Assembly (NCBI GenBank): GCA_943737045.1
Contig: CALSFV010000348.1
Span: 1-64,000 of the forward strand
DNA length: 64,000 nt
Source of the DNA: Parapristionchus giblindavisi
Lineage: Eukaryota; Nematoda; Chromadorea; Rhabditida; Diplogasteridae
Direction of reading: 5' to 3'
Shown: positions 1-10,400 of the stretch, piece by piece
How the letters are laid out: each line of letters opens with the position of its first letter
Numbering within the stretch: position 1 is the stretch's first letter
The notes under the pieces: model-generated
Told to the model about the DNA's origin: nothing
Databases searched by the model: none
What the model saw: only the letters and a program-made list of their open reading frames with translations
Translations under genes and position numbers: made by a program

Positions 1-130
1 ATTTGCATAATCTTCGCTCACTTACTATTAGCATAAACTCCGCACATTGCGTCTCTTCGCCCGTTTCGACACGGCTACTATACGTTCATCGATCACATTC
101 GTGTACTTAGCTGTACTTAACCATAAGCCT

Positions 131-235
131 TTTAAATGCATGCCCCGAACTAATTTTGCTCCGCTCTGACAACACTCTCTCGTTAACAAAGTAAGCGAGC
201 TTGTGTCCAGAGCGGGGCTCGGGATGTGCGTTCAA
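131..235. repeat. Hairpin repeat, family A copy 1
   Basis: A degenerate inverted repeat. The left arm reads GCCCCGAACTAATTTTG and the right arm ends in CGGGGCTCGGG, around a core of CTCTCTCG / GCGAGC and the word GTCCAGAGCGG. It belongs to a family repeated about ten times in the window (see 1813-1938 for the best copy). Non-coding and MITE-like. Confidence 0.6.
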
Positions 236-383
236 CTAATTTTGTCTTCGTACTTACTCGTGTATCTATCGTGACTTCTCCTTTGTATGTGTTTCATCCG
301 ACTTAAAGTTAAATAATCTGAGTTAAAGTCATCTGGCTTAAGGATAAGTTATCGCACTTGATGCTAATTGTAAGTCATCACAC

Positions 384-504
384 TTAAAGGGAGCGTAACC
401 TCTCTCAACGAACTCTTCAACGCTCTACGCTCTCTCGTTGTTAGAGAACCGAGAAATAGTGTACGCAATGAAGAGACCATTGAGAGAGGTTACGCTCCCT
501 TTAA
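384..504. repeat. Hairpin repeat, family B copy 1
   Basis: A near-perfect palindromic element of about 120 bp. Both ends read TTAAAGGGAGCGTAACCTCT in inverted orientation, so the outermost bases are TTAA on each side, as expected for TTAA-targeting MITEs (piggyBac-like; inference). A second, more diverged copy lies at 10735-10853. No coding capacity. Confidence 0.75.
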
Positions 505-629
505 GGCTAAGTCATCTTACTTGCCTAAATAACACAGTTCTTTCTAAATTGCGATTTATCTTACATTTTCTGTGACTCATGTACCACATCTTGTGCGCGC
601 TCCTCAAATTACAACATCACGCCAACTCC

Positions 630-1310
630 GGAAGGAGAGAGAGAGAGCACAGAGGGGGTAGATAGAGATTGGAGAGAGAGAGAAGGGAGAGAGAGGTAGA
701 GAGAGGGGAGGAGAAAGAGAAGGGAGAGAGATATATAGAGGAGAGAGAGAGAGAGAGCACAGAGACAGAGAGAGAGGTGGAGAGAGAGAGTTAGAGAGGG
801 AGAGATAAAGAGAGAGATTGGGGAGAGAGGGAGAGGGGGGGGGGGGGTAGAGGAAGAGATAGTAAGAGAGAGAGAGGGAGCGGAAGAGTCCTTCTGTCTT
901 CGTTCTCTATTGCCTTCGATCGATGTATGTCGTCGTTCTGGGTGGTTGAAATAGATAGAGGAGAGAGGAGAAGGAGGGGAGAGAAAGAGGGGTGAGGGAG
1001 AGAAAGAGAGAGAGATGGAGAGGGATAGAAAGAGAAGAGGGAGAGATGAAGAGATAGTGGGAGGAAGGAAGAGAGGGAGGGAGAGAGAGAGAGAGACAGA
1101 GGGAGAGAGAGAGATGGAGAGGGAGAGAAAGAGAAGAGGGAGAGATGAAGAGATAGTGTGAGGAAGGAGGAGAGGGAGGGAGAGAGAAATAGTGGGAGGA
1201 AGGAAGAGAGGGAGGGAGAGAGAGAGAGAGACAGAGGGAGAGAGAGAGATGGAGAGGGAGAGAAAGAGAAGAGGGAGAGATGAAGAGATAGTGTGAGGAA
1301 GGAGGAGAGG

Positions 1311-1359
<49 letters not shown>

Positions 1360-1380
1360 AGAGAGGAGAGGTAGAAAAAG
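630..1380. repeat. GA-rich simple repeat (polypurine tract)
   Basis: About 750 bp of GAGAGAGGGAGAGG-type low-complexity sequence containing a near-exact internal duplication of about 120 bp (the block near 1075-1190 recurs near 1200-1320, including GAAGAGATAGTG). Long Leu/Ser-rich open frames on the minus strand come only from the repeat and are not genes. Confidence 0.85.
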
Positions 1381-1812
1381 AATACGAAATGATGGAGAGG
1401 GAGGATGAGGTTCAGACTGAGAGATAAAGCTAAAATTACTCCATCTAACATCACTATTCACCACCAGGGGGATTTATGCCAGACGTAACACCATAGCGCA
1501 CATTATTAGCTACACTATGTATATTAAAATTTACATTTAGAGCATGCATACTTATTCTTGTACATCGATTAATAATATTAATGCAATAAAGGTACCGATG
1601 CGATTCGACATTTTGAAATTTGTACAAATTTTCTCTATTTTAATATTTGTGTCGCGGTTTTCGCCATACAAAAACATCCGGTCTGACAAGCACAAGACAA
1701 GCAGTGGTGGATAAGAGCGCTGGCTCTACATCCTTTGGCCGTAAGTTCCTAGTCGCATTACCTTTTCCTACCCTATTTTCGTTTGTCTGTCAAGAGCGCT
1801 ATTTAATATTAT

Positions 1813-1938
1813 TTAAAGGCACACCCCAAGCTAATTTCACTCTCCGCATTGGCAATATTCTCTCTCTCGCAGACAAAGAAAGCGAGAGAGTGTGGCCAGA
1901 GCGGAGAGTTTCAAATTAGCTTGGGGCGTCGCTTTAAG
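1813..1938. repeat. Hairpin repeat, family A copy 2 (best preserved)
   Basis: Inverted repeat of about 125 bp. The left end reads TTTAAAGGCACACCCCAAGC and the right end is its approximate complement, GCTTGGGGCGTCGCTTTAA. Inner arms are CTCTCCGC and GCGGAGAG, and the centre pairs CTCTCTCGC with GCGAGAGAG. The TTTAA at each end suggests a TTAA target duplication. Other copies are near 131, 4681, 6585, 9724, 20875, 30578, 45943, 48548 and 50754. Confidence 0.75.
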
Positions 1939-2169
1939 GCGCTCCTTTTACGAAACATAGTACATTCTTTTACTAGTTCTTATAATACAATTCGTTATTT
2001 CTCAGTAATCATTAATATTAACAGGGGCGAATGACTTTCGAGAACAGTGATCTCACAATGATCATAAATGATATTTGTATGGGTAGGTCTGAAGCACTTT
2101 CACGGTTACGGTAGTACTGTAGCGGCAGATGACAATTACTGTTGCTAGGTTACGGTAGCCTACCGTATC

Positions 2170-2262
2170 CACCGGAAGGAGAGGGAGAGGGAGAGGGAGA
2201 GGGAGGGAGAGAGAGGGAGAGGGAGAGGGAGAGGGAGGGAGAGAGAGGGAGAGGGAGAGAAA
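2170..2262. repeat. (GAGAGG)n simple repeat
   Basis: Tandem GAGAGGGAGAGG hexamers. No coding signal beyond the repeat-derived open frame. Confidence 0.8.
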
Positions 2263-2499
2263 ATGAAGTTTGCTTCCTTGGAGAAATGCGCAGCCGCAGC
2301 GTGAAAAGCAGGTGCTCATGATGTGATCGATAGATGGGTGGGGGAGGAGGAGAGAGGGAGAGAGAGTGAGAAGGTGAGAGGGGAGCAGGAGAATCAGAGA
2401 TAATTCGAAAGCCATGTGAAAAATGTTGTAGGCAGATATTCTACGCACATTCCCCTCTTCTTTTTTTCCGACTGAATTCTTGCATGATTAAAAATATTG

Positions 2500-2712
2500 G
2501 AGGCCTAGGCATTTTTAAGTCGTAAATTCCATTTAAGGAAACTTAAATGAACACCTATTAGGTGCTTTAATCAGTTCACGTCGACCTTAGCCATCCTAAA
2601 CCGTAGGCCCTAAGTCCTTATCAGTTAAGCCCTGTTAAGTCACTAAGATAAATCACTAAGACCACTAAGTCACTAAATTAAGACAATTAACCTAAGTCAC
2701 TAACTCCTCAAG
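2500..2712. repeat. AAGTC/TTAAG word-repeat tract
   Basis: Dense short repeats of CTAAGTC, TTAAGTC and CCTTAAG words. The same vocabulary appears in introns at 7555-8340, 15000-15250 and 39110-39230. Non-coding. Confidence 0.5.
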
Positions 2713-2818
2713 GGGGGGGGGTGAGAATCTTCCAGTCGCTTCTCCGCTCTCCCCAGTGACCTGTCAACAGGGGATGAGAGGGGAAGAGTTGAGAAATCGT
2801 CACCCTCGTTTGTTGTCT

Positions 2819-3140
2819 TAGAAGAGGGAGAGGGAGAGGGAGAGGGGGAGATTCTAGAGGGAGAGGGAGAGGGAGAGGGAGAGATTCTAGAGGGAGAGGG
2901 AGAGGGGGAGATTCTAGAGGGAGAGAGAGAGGGGGAGATTCTAGAGGGAGAGATTCTAGAGGGAGAGGGAGAGGGGGAGATTCTAGAGGGAGAGGGAGAG
3001 GGAGAGGGAGAGGGAGAGATTCTAGAGGGAGAGGGGGAGATTCTAGAGGGAGAGGGAGAGGGGGAGATTCTAGAGGGAGAGGGAGAGGGAGAGGGAGAGA
3101 TTCTATAGGGAGAGGGAGAGGGAGAGATTCTAGAGGGAGG
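2819..3140. repeat. Minisatellite with GATTCTAGAGGG units
   Basis: About a dozen variable-length units, each with a short run of GAGAGG hexamers followed by GAGATTCTAGAGG. A compound micro/minisatellite; the conserved TCTAGA spacer recurs at 18-42-bp spacing. Confidence 0.8.
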
Positions 3141-3339
3141 GGAACGCTAGCCACACTTCGATAAGGATAGCTCATAGGATTAATACATTCTTCCCTTTCT
3201 TTTCTGATATGAAATCCTAAAATATTCTCACTGTTTTTTTAATCTTTTCTATTTTTTGGTATTTTCGTTTTTCTTGTGAAGTTAGGTTCATGGCTTTCTC
3301 ACTAAATTCGCGACTATTGAATCGACTTCACTCTATGCC

Positions 3340-4095
3340 TCTGGCTATCTTATTATCTCTCCCTCTCTACTTCTCTCTCCTCTCTCTCCCTCTCCTTCCC
3401 CCTCCCCCACTCCCCCTTAAGAGTCCTCGTGCTTCCTCTCTTCCTCTTGTCGTTCATTCAGGCCTGAAGAACCCGCGAGGTTCCCTCTCTAGCTCCTCAC
3501 CCTCCCTCTCCCTCTCCTTCTCCCTCTCCCTCTTCTTCTCCCTCTACCTCTCTCTCTCCCTCCCTCTGTCCTCATCTGCTCCTCCTATCTTTCCTTCTGC
3601 CCCGTTCTCCCCTCGACTATCTTCTGCTGCCCTCATCCCTTGTTTTCCTCCTTGGTCTTCTCCTCTTCCCTTCCCCAATTTCGTCCTCTTGTTCCTCATT
3701 CCTCCTCCTCTTCCCTTTATCGCCTCCTCTCCCTCTCCCTCTCTCTCTTCCCCCTCCCTCCCCCTCTATCAACCTTTCTCCTTCTTCCCTTCCCCCTCTC
3801 TCTCTCACTCTCTCTCCCCTTTTTTCTTCCTCTTTGCCCCCCCCCCTTCTTCTCCTCACTCATCCCCTCTCCTCACTCTCTCCCTCCCTCCTCGTCCTCC
3901 TTTTATCCGCCTCCTCCCTCTACCCTGCTCCTCCCCTCCTCTCTCAATCAATCAGAATCATCTCATTTTTTGCCTTTAAGCGCTCATCCCTCCCTCTCCC
4001 TCTACTTATCTCTTCTTCTCCCTCTCCCTCTCTATCTATCTCCCTCTCCCTCTACTTCTCCCTCCCTCTCTGTCTCCCCTCCTGCCATGGTTCTT
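3340..4095. repeat. CT-rich polypyrimidine tract
   Basis: About 750 bp composed almost wholly of CTCCCT, CTTCCT and CTCTCC words. Overlapping Ser/Leu/Pro-rich open frames exist on both strands but show no splice-site pattern, domain or sensible composition. Confidence 0.75.
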
Positions 4096-4680
4096 ATAAG
4101 AAGTTTATTTCGTTTTCCTCTTCTTCATCTCTTTTCGTTCAGTTCCTTCGCCTTCTCAAAATCGTTTTATCCTAACAATAAGTTCTCTTCTTTTTTACTT
4201 CGTTTTCAAGATTGACGGGTTTTGTTCAAATTTCATGAAAACCTATATTGAAGCGTTTCCAGTGTACTCAGAAATTATCCACACTATGATTACCAAGATA
4301 GATTTAGCACTGCCTCTCTCTCTCTAGTGCACGTATGTATCTGAAAGTATTATCACTATACTAGTCTTCTTGATTTGTGTCTAGTATTACCCCGTGCGTA
4401 ACACTGCGTATATTGTATATGTTTATGGTAATTATTAATTTTTAAAGTGATTTTAGCCTATATTTTTATTCTACGACGATGGTAGTGTTAGCTACCACAA
4501 TGTTCTATAGACTGTGAAAGCCAAAACGACCGCTCAACATAGAAACTCTCTCAAATACAATCGTCTTTCGCTTGTCTCGCTATGGAAACAAAATGGCTTG
4601 AACCAGAATACTGTGCTACCACCGTCGTAGAATACTGAATTATTTTATTTCCTTTGTTCCGCACAAATAAGATGTACATC

Positions 4681-4797
4681 AAAGTGACACCTCAAGATAA
4701 TTTGAAACTCTCCACTTGGCTCCACACACTCTCTCGTTTCCTTCGTCTGCGAGAGAGTGTGGCCAGAGTTTCATCCTAGCTCGCGGTGTGCCTTTAT
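4681..4797. repeat. Hairpin repeat, family A copy 3
   Basis: Starts AAAGTGACACCTCAAG and ends CTCGCGGTGTGCCTTTA. The core is CACTCTCTCG / GAGAGAGTGTGGCCAGAG, as in the other family A copies. Confidence 0.7.
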
Positions 4798-5079
4798 GTA
4801 GTGACCAGGATTACCGCTAAGTCGTATAGGAATGTCTAGACTACACATTTTATAATGTTTGATAAATGAATCATATGACTAACTTTTATCGTTTTGTTTT
4901 TTGGTCGATGTCTTATTTTCATCGAGGGAATCACGGTCTCTGGAGTCCAGAGTCTGGCCATTAACCTTTATTTTTAGTCTTCTTCTTGTTGTTTTCTCCG
5001 CTTTACCCAGACGCATTGTCCCTTTATCCACTCCTCCGCCTACTCTTATTGTTAGTTGGTTTTTAAAAATAGTTCCTCT

Positions 5080-5245
5080 TCTTTCCTCTTCCGTTCCTCT
5101 TCTTTCCTCTTCCTTTCCTCTCATTTTCCTCTTCATTCCTCTTCTTTCCTCTCCTTATCCTCTTCCTTTCCTCTTCCCTTCCTCTTCTTATCCTCTTCCT
5201 CCTCTCTTCCTCATCTTTTCCGCCTCTTTTACTCTTCCCCTCTCA
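5080..5245. repeat. (CCTCTTCTTT)n-like tract
   Basis: Imperfect tandem TTCCTCTTCT units. Low complexity and non-coding. From 5250 to 6060 only AT-rich sequence with short TAA/ATT runs is seen. Confidence 0.6.
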
Positions 5246-6584
5246 CTACTGTAAGGAACGAACAATAATTAGAGCTTGTGTGTGTGAAATTGTTTTTCAT
5301 CTCCTTATTTTCGTTATTTTTGAATCGCAGACAATAATTAGTAATTTATGCGTTAACTAATAATAATAATAATTTTATGCGTTTTACAAGAAAATACGGT
5401 ACATAATAGACAAAACTGAACATGTTTTTGTTTTGGCTCGTATTCTCATTGTTAGAATTTTATTCTCTTAGTGCAAAGATACAAATATTGATGCTTTGTC
5501 AAAACTTGAACTCGCATTGTTACAGTAACCTACAGTATCATAGTGCAATACGATATAATTATCTTGCACAAAAACATTTTGGAGGGAATGGTAACGACTG
5601 AATAGTCTGTGCGTACTACAGTACTACAATACAGAATAATCCTACAATAGTCTACAGTATGCCATGCTTGTAGTGCAACGCTCCCTATGACGATTTTAAC
5701 ATTAATACTACGATCCCTGAACCAATGGTTTATTATTGTTATTATAATTATTATTACTCCCACGCTATAGGTGCAAGGCGGTAAAACGACATGCAAAATA
5801 AGACGCAATTTGAGACAAATGTACTTACCTTGTTTTCCCGTTTGGACTATTCATTTTACTATATTACTACTTTGTTATTATCAGGTACCGCTAACGTCAT
5901 TCCTTCGAGAGAGCAGGTGTGGTAATTAATTACAATAATAAATATTATTACTATGAATATTAATAATAATAGTAGTAAAGGCTTGTCTAGACTTTTCTTC
6001 TAGTTTATACCTAAAGTATGAGGACTGTGATGAAAATATAATGGTTCATATAATATAAATGAGTTTGGTCATACGATTTGTGGTGCTTTCGGTCTTTGAG
6101 CAGGCTGTCCTACCATACGCACTTTTCTGTTTTGCGGCTTTCCTAGAAGGAGTTCTCGCTACGTCCCTGTCTGTCTCCCCACTCTGCCCTCCCTCCTCCG
6201 TTCTTCTCTCTCATTCTCTCAATCTACGTCGGAGGTCTGCTCTCCTCGTATTTTGCTGTTTTTTAGCTAATTTATCTATTCCGGTATATTCTTTATTCTT
6301 CTCCTTCTGTATTGGGGGAATTTATGTTTAGTACGGCGAACTTCACCATTCTAATAACACTTTTGCTATTCTAGCACGTTATTTTATTGTCAAATTTACA
6401 TTGGACCTATAATATGCATATCTCTAGCCGGGCACTAGGTCGGATGGGAACTATATTTGCATATGAGAGATAAGCGCTAATGAATAGACGAAGTAAGCAA
6501 ATTCTTATCATCCGACCTGGTGTATTCTAGTTACAATACATTATATAATATGCCATCTTCTCCCAATATATGCTGAACTGTTCA

Positions 6585-6680
6585 AGACGAGCTAATTCGA
6601 AACTCTTCGCTCTGACAATGCTCTCTCGCTTTCTTTGTTTGCGAGAGAGTGTGGCCAGAGAGGGAAGTGAATTTTTTAAT
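6585..6680. repeat. Hairpin repeat, family A copy 4
   Basis: Contains GAGCTAATTCGAAACTC and CTCTCTCGC ... GCGAGAGAGTGTGGCCAGAG. One arm is partly eroded at the right end. Confidence 0.6.
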
Positions 6681-6765
6681 CAATAATCATCGTGTCTTGT
6701 TCTTGTCTGAATCATCAATGGGCTTCACAGCAAACTCTCCTATTTTTCCCACCCTATGTTTATTT

Positions 6766-7072
6766 CTCTCCCTCTCCCTCTCCCTCTCCCTCTCCCTCTC
6801 CCTCTCCTAGCATAGCTTGATTCTTCATTTGAATTCAGTAGAATCTTCTGGTTCCTTCCTCTCTAGCTTGTTTTGTTATCTCTCTGAGAAATCCCAAAAG
6901 TGCAATCTTACTCCTGAATGTCGTGTTTACTTCTATGTCACAAACCCTCCCTCTCCCTCACCTCCTCTCCCTCTCCCTCTCCCTCTCCCTCTCCCTCTCC
7001 CTCTCCCTCTCCCTCTCCCTCTCCCTCTCCCTCTCCCTCTCCCTCTCCCTCTCCCTCTCCCTCTCCCTCTCC
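6766..7072. repeat. (CTCCCT)n hexamer microsatellites
   Basis: Two arrays of CTCCCT: a short one at about 6766-6806 and a near-perfect one of about 20 units at about 6952-7072. The open frames across them (Pro-Leu, Ser-Pro-Ser and Arg-Gly dipeptide repeats) are artefacts of a 6-bp period. Confidence 0.9.
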
Positions 7073-7465
7073 AATCTTTCCGCGCAAGCCCCCTCAGGGC
7101 CCTCTTTCCGTTCGCCCTAAGATCTCCAATATTTACAACTTCTAGTGCTACTACTACATCAAGCAGCCAGTATACTCTCTTTATCCCTTCGGGGCATACT
7201 CTCTCATGTTTGCACACTCTCTGGTCCATTCTCTGGCTGTCTCTCTCACTTTTAAACACATTCTCTCGCTCAATCTGTATATGTCTGTGCTCTCTCACTT
7301 TCGCACACTCTCTCTCTATCCTTATGACTCTTACCGTCTCTTCAGAATCCTTCGCTCCCTCGTCCTGTCTCAGACTACTTCTCTGACTCTGTCTCTCTCA
7401 TTTTCCCGTGCTCTATCTCTCATTCTCTGACTCTCTGTCACTCTCTCACTCTGGCCTTATCTCTC

Positions 7466-7475
7466 GTCGATTCAG
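7466..7475 (+). promoter_or_regulatory. Probable trans-splice or 5' acceptor of the PTR gene
   Basis: A CT-rich stretch ends in CGATTCAG at 7475, 16 nt upstream of the chosen PTR start ATG (7492). No coding exon is evident 5' of it, so it is best read as an SL trans-splice acceptor. A short upstream ATG at 7477 (Met-Arg-Thr-stop) lies in the leader. Without transcript data this is inference. Confidence 0.35.
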
Positions 7476-7491
7476 AATGCGCACATAGGAT

Positions 7492-10400
7492 ATGACGGAA
7501 GAGGACGATCGACTCACGGGTGACGACCCCATCGAGGCCAGTGTTGTTGAGGTACTTAGGACTTTAGCCTTAAGTCCCCTGACCTTAGTGCTAAGTGATG
7601 GCCTTAGTGCTAAGTCACGACCTTAGTGCTAAGTCACTTAAGGCTTCACTCTAACCTTAAGACTCATATAGTTTATAGAAGTCACAATGAATCATGAGAA
7701 TGCCATTAGATTTTAAAAAAATAGATAAACAGTCGTGCAAAACCTTAAGTACCATTAAGTGCTGAACCCTAACGTTAAGTCGACGTAGATATACGAACCT
7801 TACCTTAAATTTACCTAAGTCCCAGTCCCTAACCGTAAGTCCCCCATTAAGTACAGAACCCTAATGTTAAGTTTAGTTAAGTCCAAGTCCCTAACCGTAA
7901 GTCATCATTAAGTACATGGACGGAATGCCGACCGCCCGCAAGGATAGCGTCTGTGTTCTGGACGAGGACGACAACGAGGTGTATCTGCCGGACGATGAAT
8001 GTGGAACGGTGCCTAAGCGTAAGTAGGGGTTAAGGTCTTAAGTTAGAACCTTATGACTTAAGGCCTTAGGGTCTTAAGTTAAGACCCTATGACTTAAGGC
8101 CTTAGGGTCTTAAGTTAAGACCCTATGACTTAAGGCCTTAGTGTCTTAAGATAAGACCCTATGACTTATGGAAAGTGGTAAATTAAGGGCATAAGGGATT
8201 TTTAGTGTACTCAAAGAATATATCGGTTAGAATTTTACGATCTCCCTATATCTTTTGGTAGCTACAGTGTCATAAATTGAAGCATATCGTTAGGGCGCTA
8301 AGTTTTCTCGTTGCGTAGTTATGTTAAGCCTTAAATAAGTCAAACTTACGAAAGTTAATTCAGGCCAGAAGCTACTCTTCCTCTGGGAGTATCTCACGCT
8401 GCGCGGACTCTTCCGGCTTCTCGGAAGACAGGTGTGATCTTTGATCTCTAGGTCTTCTGATCTTTGATCTTTGAATCGATTGCCCTAGGATCTTTTTTGT
8501 AACGTTAAAAAATTGATCTTTGATCTTTGATCTCTCAGGTCGGCGCCCAGCCCTTCGCCTTCATCGCGGTCGCGTGCATTCTATCGCTGAACTCGCTGGG
8601 CATGTACAAAATTCATCTCAAGGTACAGTAATCCGCCTGATATTGATTCATTGGAGCTACCGTAATCCATAATTTCCATTCAGGACCGTATTCGCGACGG
8701 GTATACGCCGATCAATGCGCCGAGTCGCTATGAGACCGACGTTATTCGGCAGTTCTGGAACTCGAGTGGTGAGTACGAAGATCAAAGATCAAAGATCAAA
8801 AATCATTCGTTTCCAGGAGATCCAATGATGACACTACTGATCATGCTTGCGAAGGATGGAGGATCGATGCACAGGAAAGAGCAGCTGGATGAGGTAAGAG
8901 AGATAGATCAAAGATCAAAGATCAAGTCCTATTTGCAGGCAGCTCGAGTGATTCACTTCTTCAATTCGAACTTCACGGTCGATTTCGAGGGCGAACCGCT
9001 AGTGTGAGTCGAAGACTTTTTTCCATTCGAATAGACACGACGCTTAGATGAGGATGCAACTTATGATGAATACACACAGAGAAATAAGTGTTATCCGTGG
9101 AGCATAAGACCTGAGAAGTGTCATATTTCACACTTTTGAGCTCAAAAAGTGTTCAGTAAAACACTTCTCAGGTCTTAGGCTCTATGGATAACACATATTT
9201 CTTTGTGAGTATAGACCCGTCCTCATCTGAGCATTTATTGCCTGATTTGATAATATTGATTGATTGATTGAGTCACAACGGTGACAACTGTGGCGCTGTT
9301 CACACCGAGAAAAAGAGTACTCCACAGTACACAACATCAGGGAATTGTTATATTTAACACTTTTTGTGCTATTTTGTGTTAGTTGTGTCCGTGGACTAGA
9401 CTTTTTTCACGGATGTGTTGTAGTAAGATCGCGATGAGAACGAATAATTATATGTATATCCGATGGCAATCAATACCAACGATGGTTTTTTTTGTTAGTA
9501 GCGGGCTGGTATATACGAATAGTCTGAAACCTATCTGAACAATGACTACAAGAGCACTTTCATGAATGGGAACGTCTCTCTCACTTTTGCACACTCTCTC
9601 GTCCCTGTCTAGCACGAAACGAGACAAGTGCAAGTTGTATTCATGTACTAATTTGCATATTTGGGTAGTGCACTGGATCATGAAACAATTTTTATAGTTA
9701 TGAAACACCTGGCTTTCCTTTTTCAAGAGCTAATTTGAAACTGGCCACTCTGGCAATGCTCTCTCGCTTTATCTGTCTACGAGAGCGCGTTGTCAGAGAG
9801 GAGAATATCAAATTAGCTTGGGGTGTACCTTTAGAATTATTGAATAAGAAGAGATTCGTTTGGAAATTGGTGATGTTGATTGATTTTTTTTAATCATCGT
9901 TGAATTTAAATTTTGCAGCTTCGACAAGATGTGCGATCCGTACTGCGGCACCAACACCGTCTTTGATATGTTCAAGGTGAGATGACTTACCGTTGACTTA
10001 GCGCTTAAGTATCAAGAACCTTTAATTAGGGATGACTTAGGACTTAGGCACTAAGTACGATCAAGTATATCATAATATACAGTTACTCAGCTGTAAATAA
10101 ATGTGATAATTGTCTATGGGAATGAACAAATCAGGCGTTGACAAATACAATATATAATTGTATTCATAATGATTGTTATGCTTGTTTTCCACCTGACTTT
10201 CCACTGTGGTGAGATTGGATACGGTATTGCTCACATATGCTTGCCTAATCTGGAATAATCGAAAGATCAAAGATCAAAGTTCAACTATCAAAGATCGCCG
10301 CATTGCAGAGTTCCTACGACAAGCAGTACGCTCTGGCGGCCCGAGGCGCCAATCTCTCATCCACCGTCAAACTCAACTTCCCTGTGGTGAGTACTGTAGT

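Noticed and set aside
609..1464. Long Leu/Ser-rich open frames on the minus strand (up to 281 aa)
   Set aside because: They arise entirely from the GA-rich simple repeat, exist in overlapping frames and have no domain or splice pattern.
3290..4215. Overlapping Ser/Pro/Leu-rich open frames on the plus strand (up to 229 aa)
   Set aside because: Low-complexity CT tract; composition and multiple simultaneous open frames argue against coding.
6817..7386. Pro-Leu, Ser-Pro and Arg-Gly repeat proteins on both strands
   Set aside because: Produced by the (CTCCCT)n hexamer, which is open in several frames on both strands.
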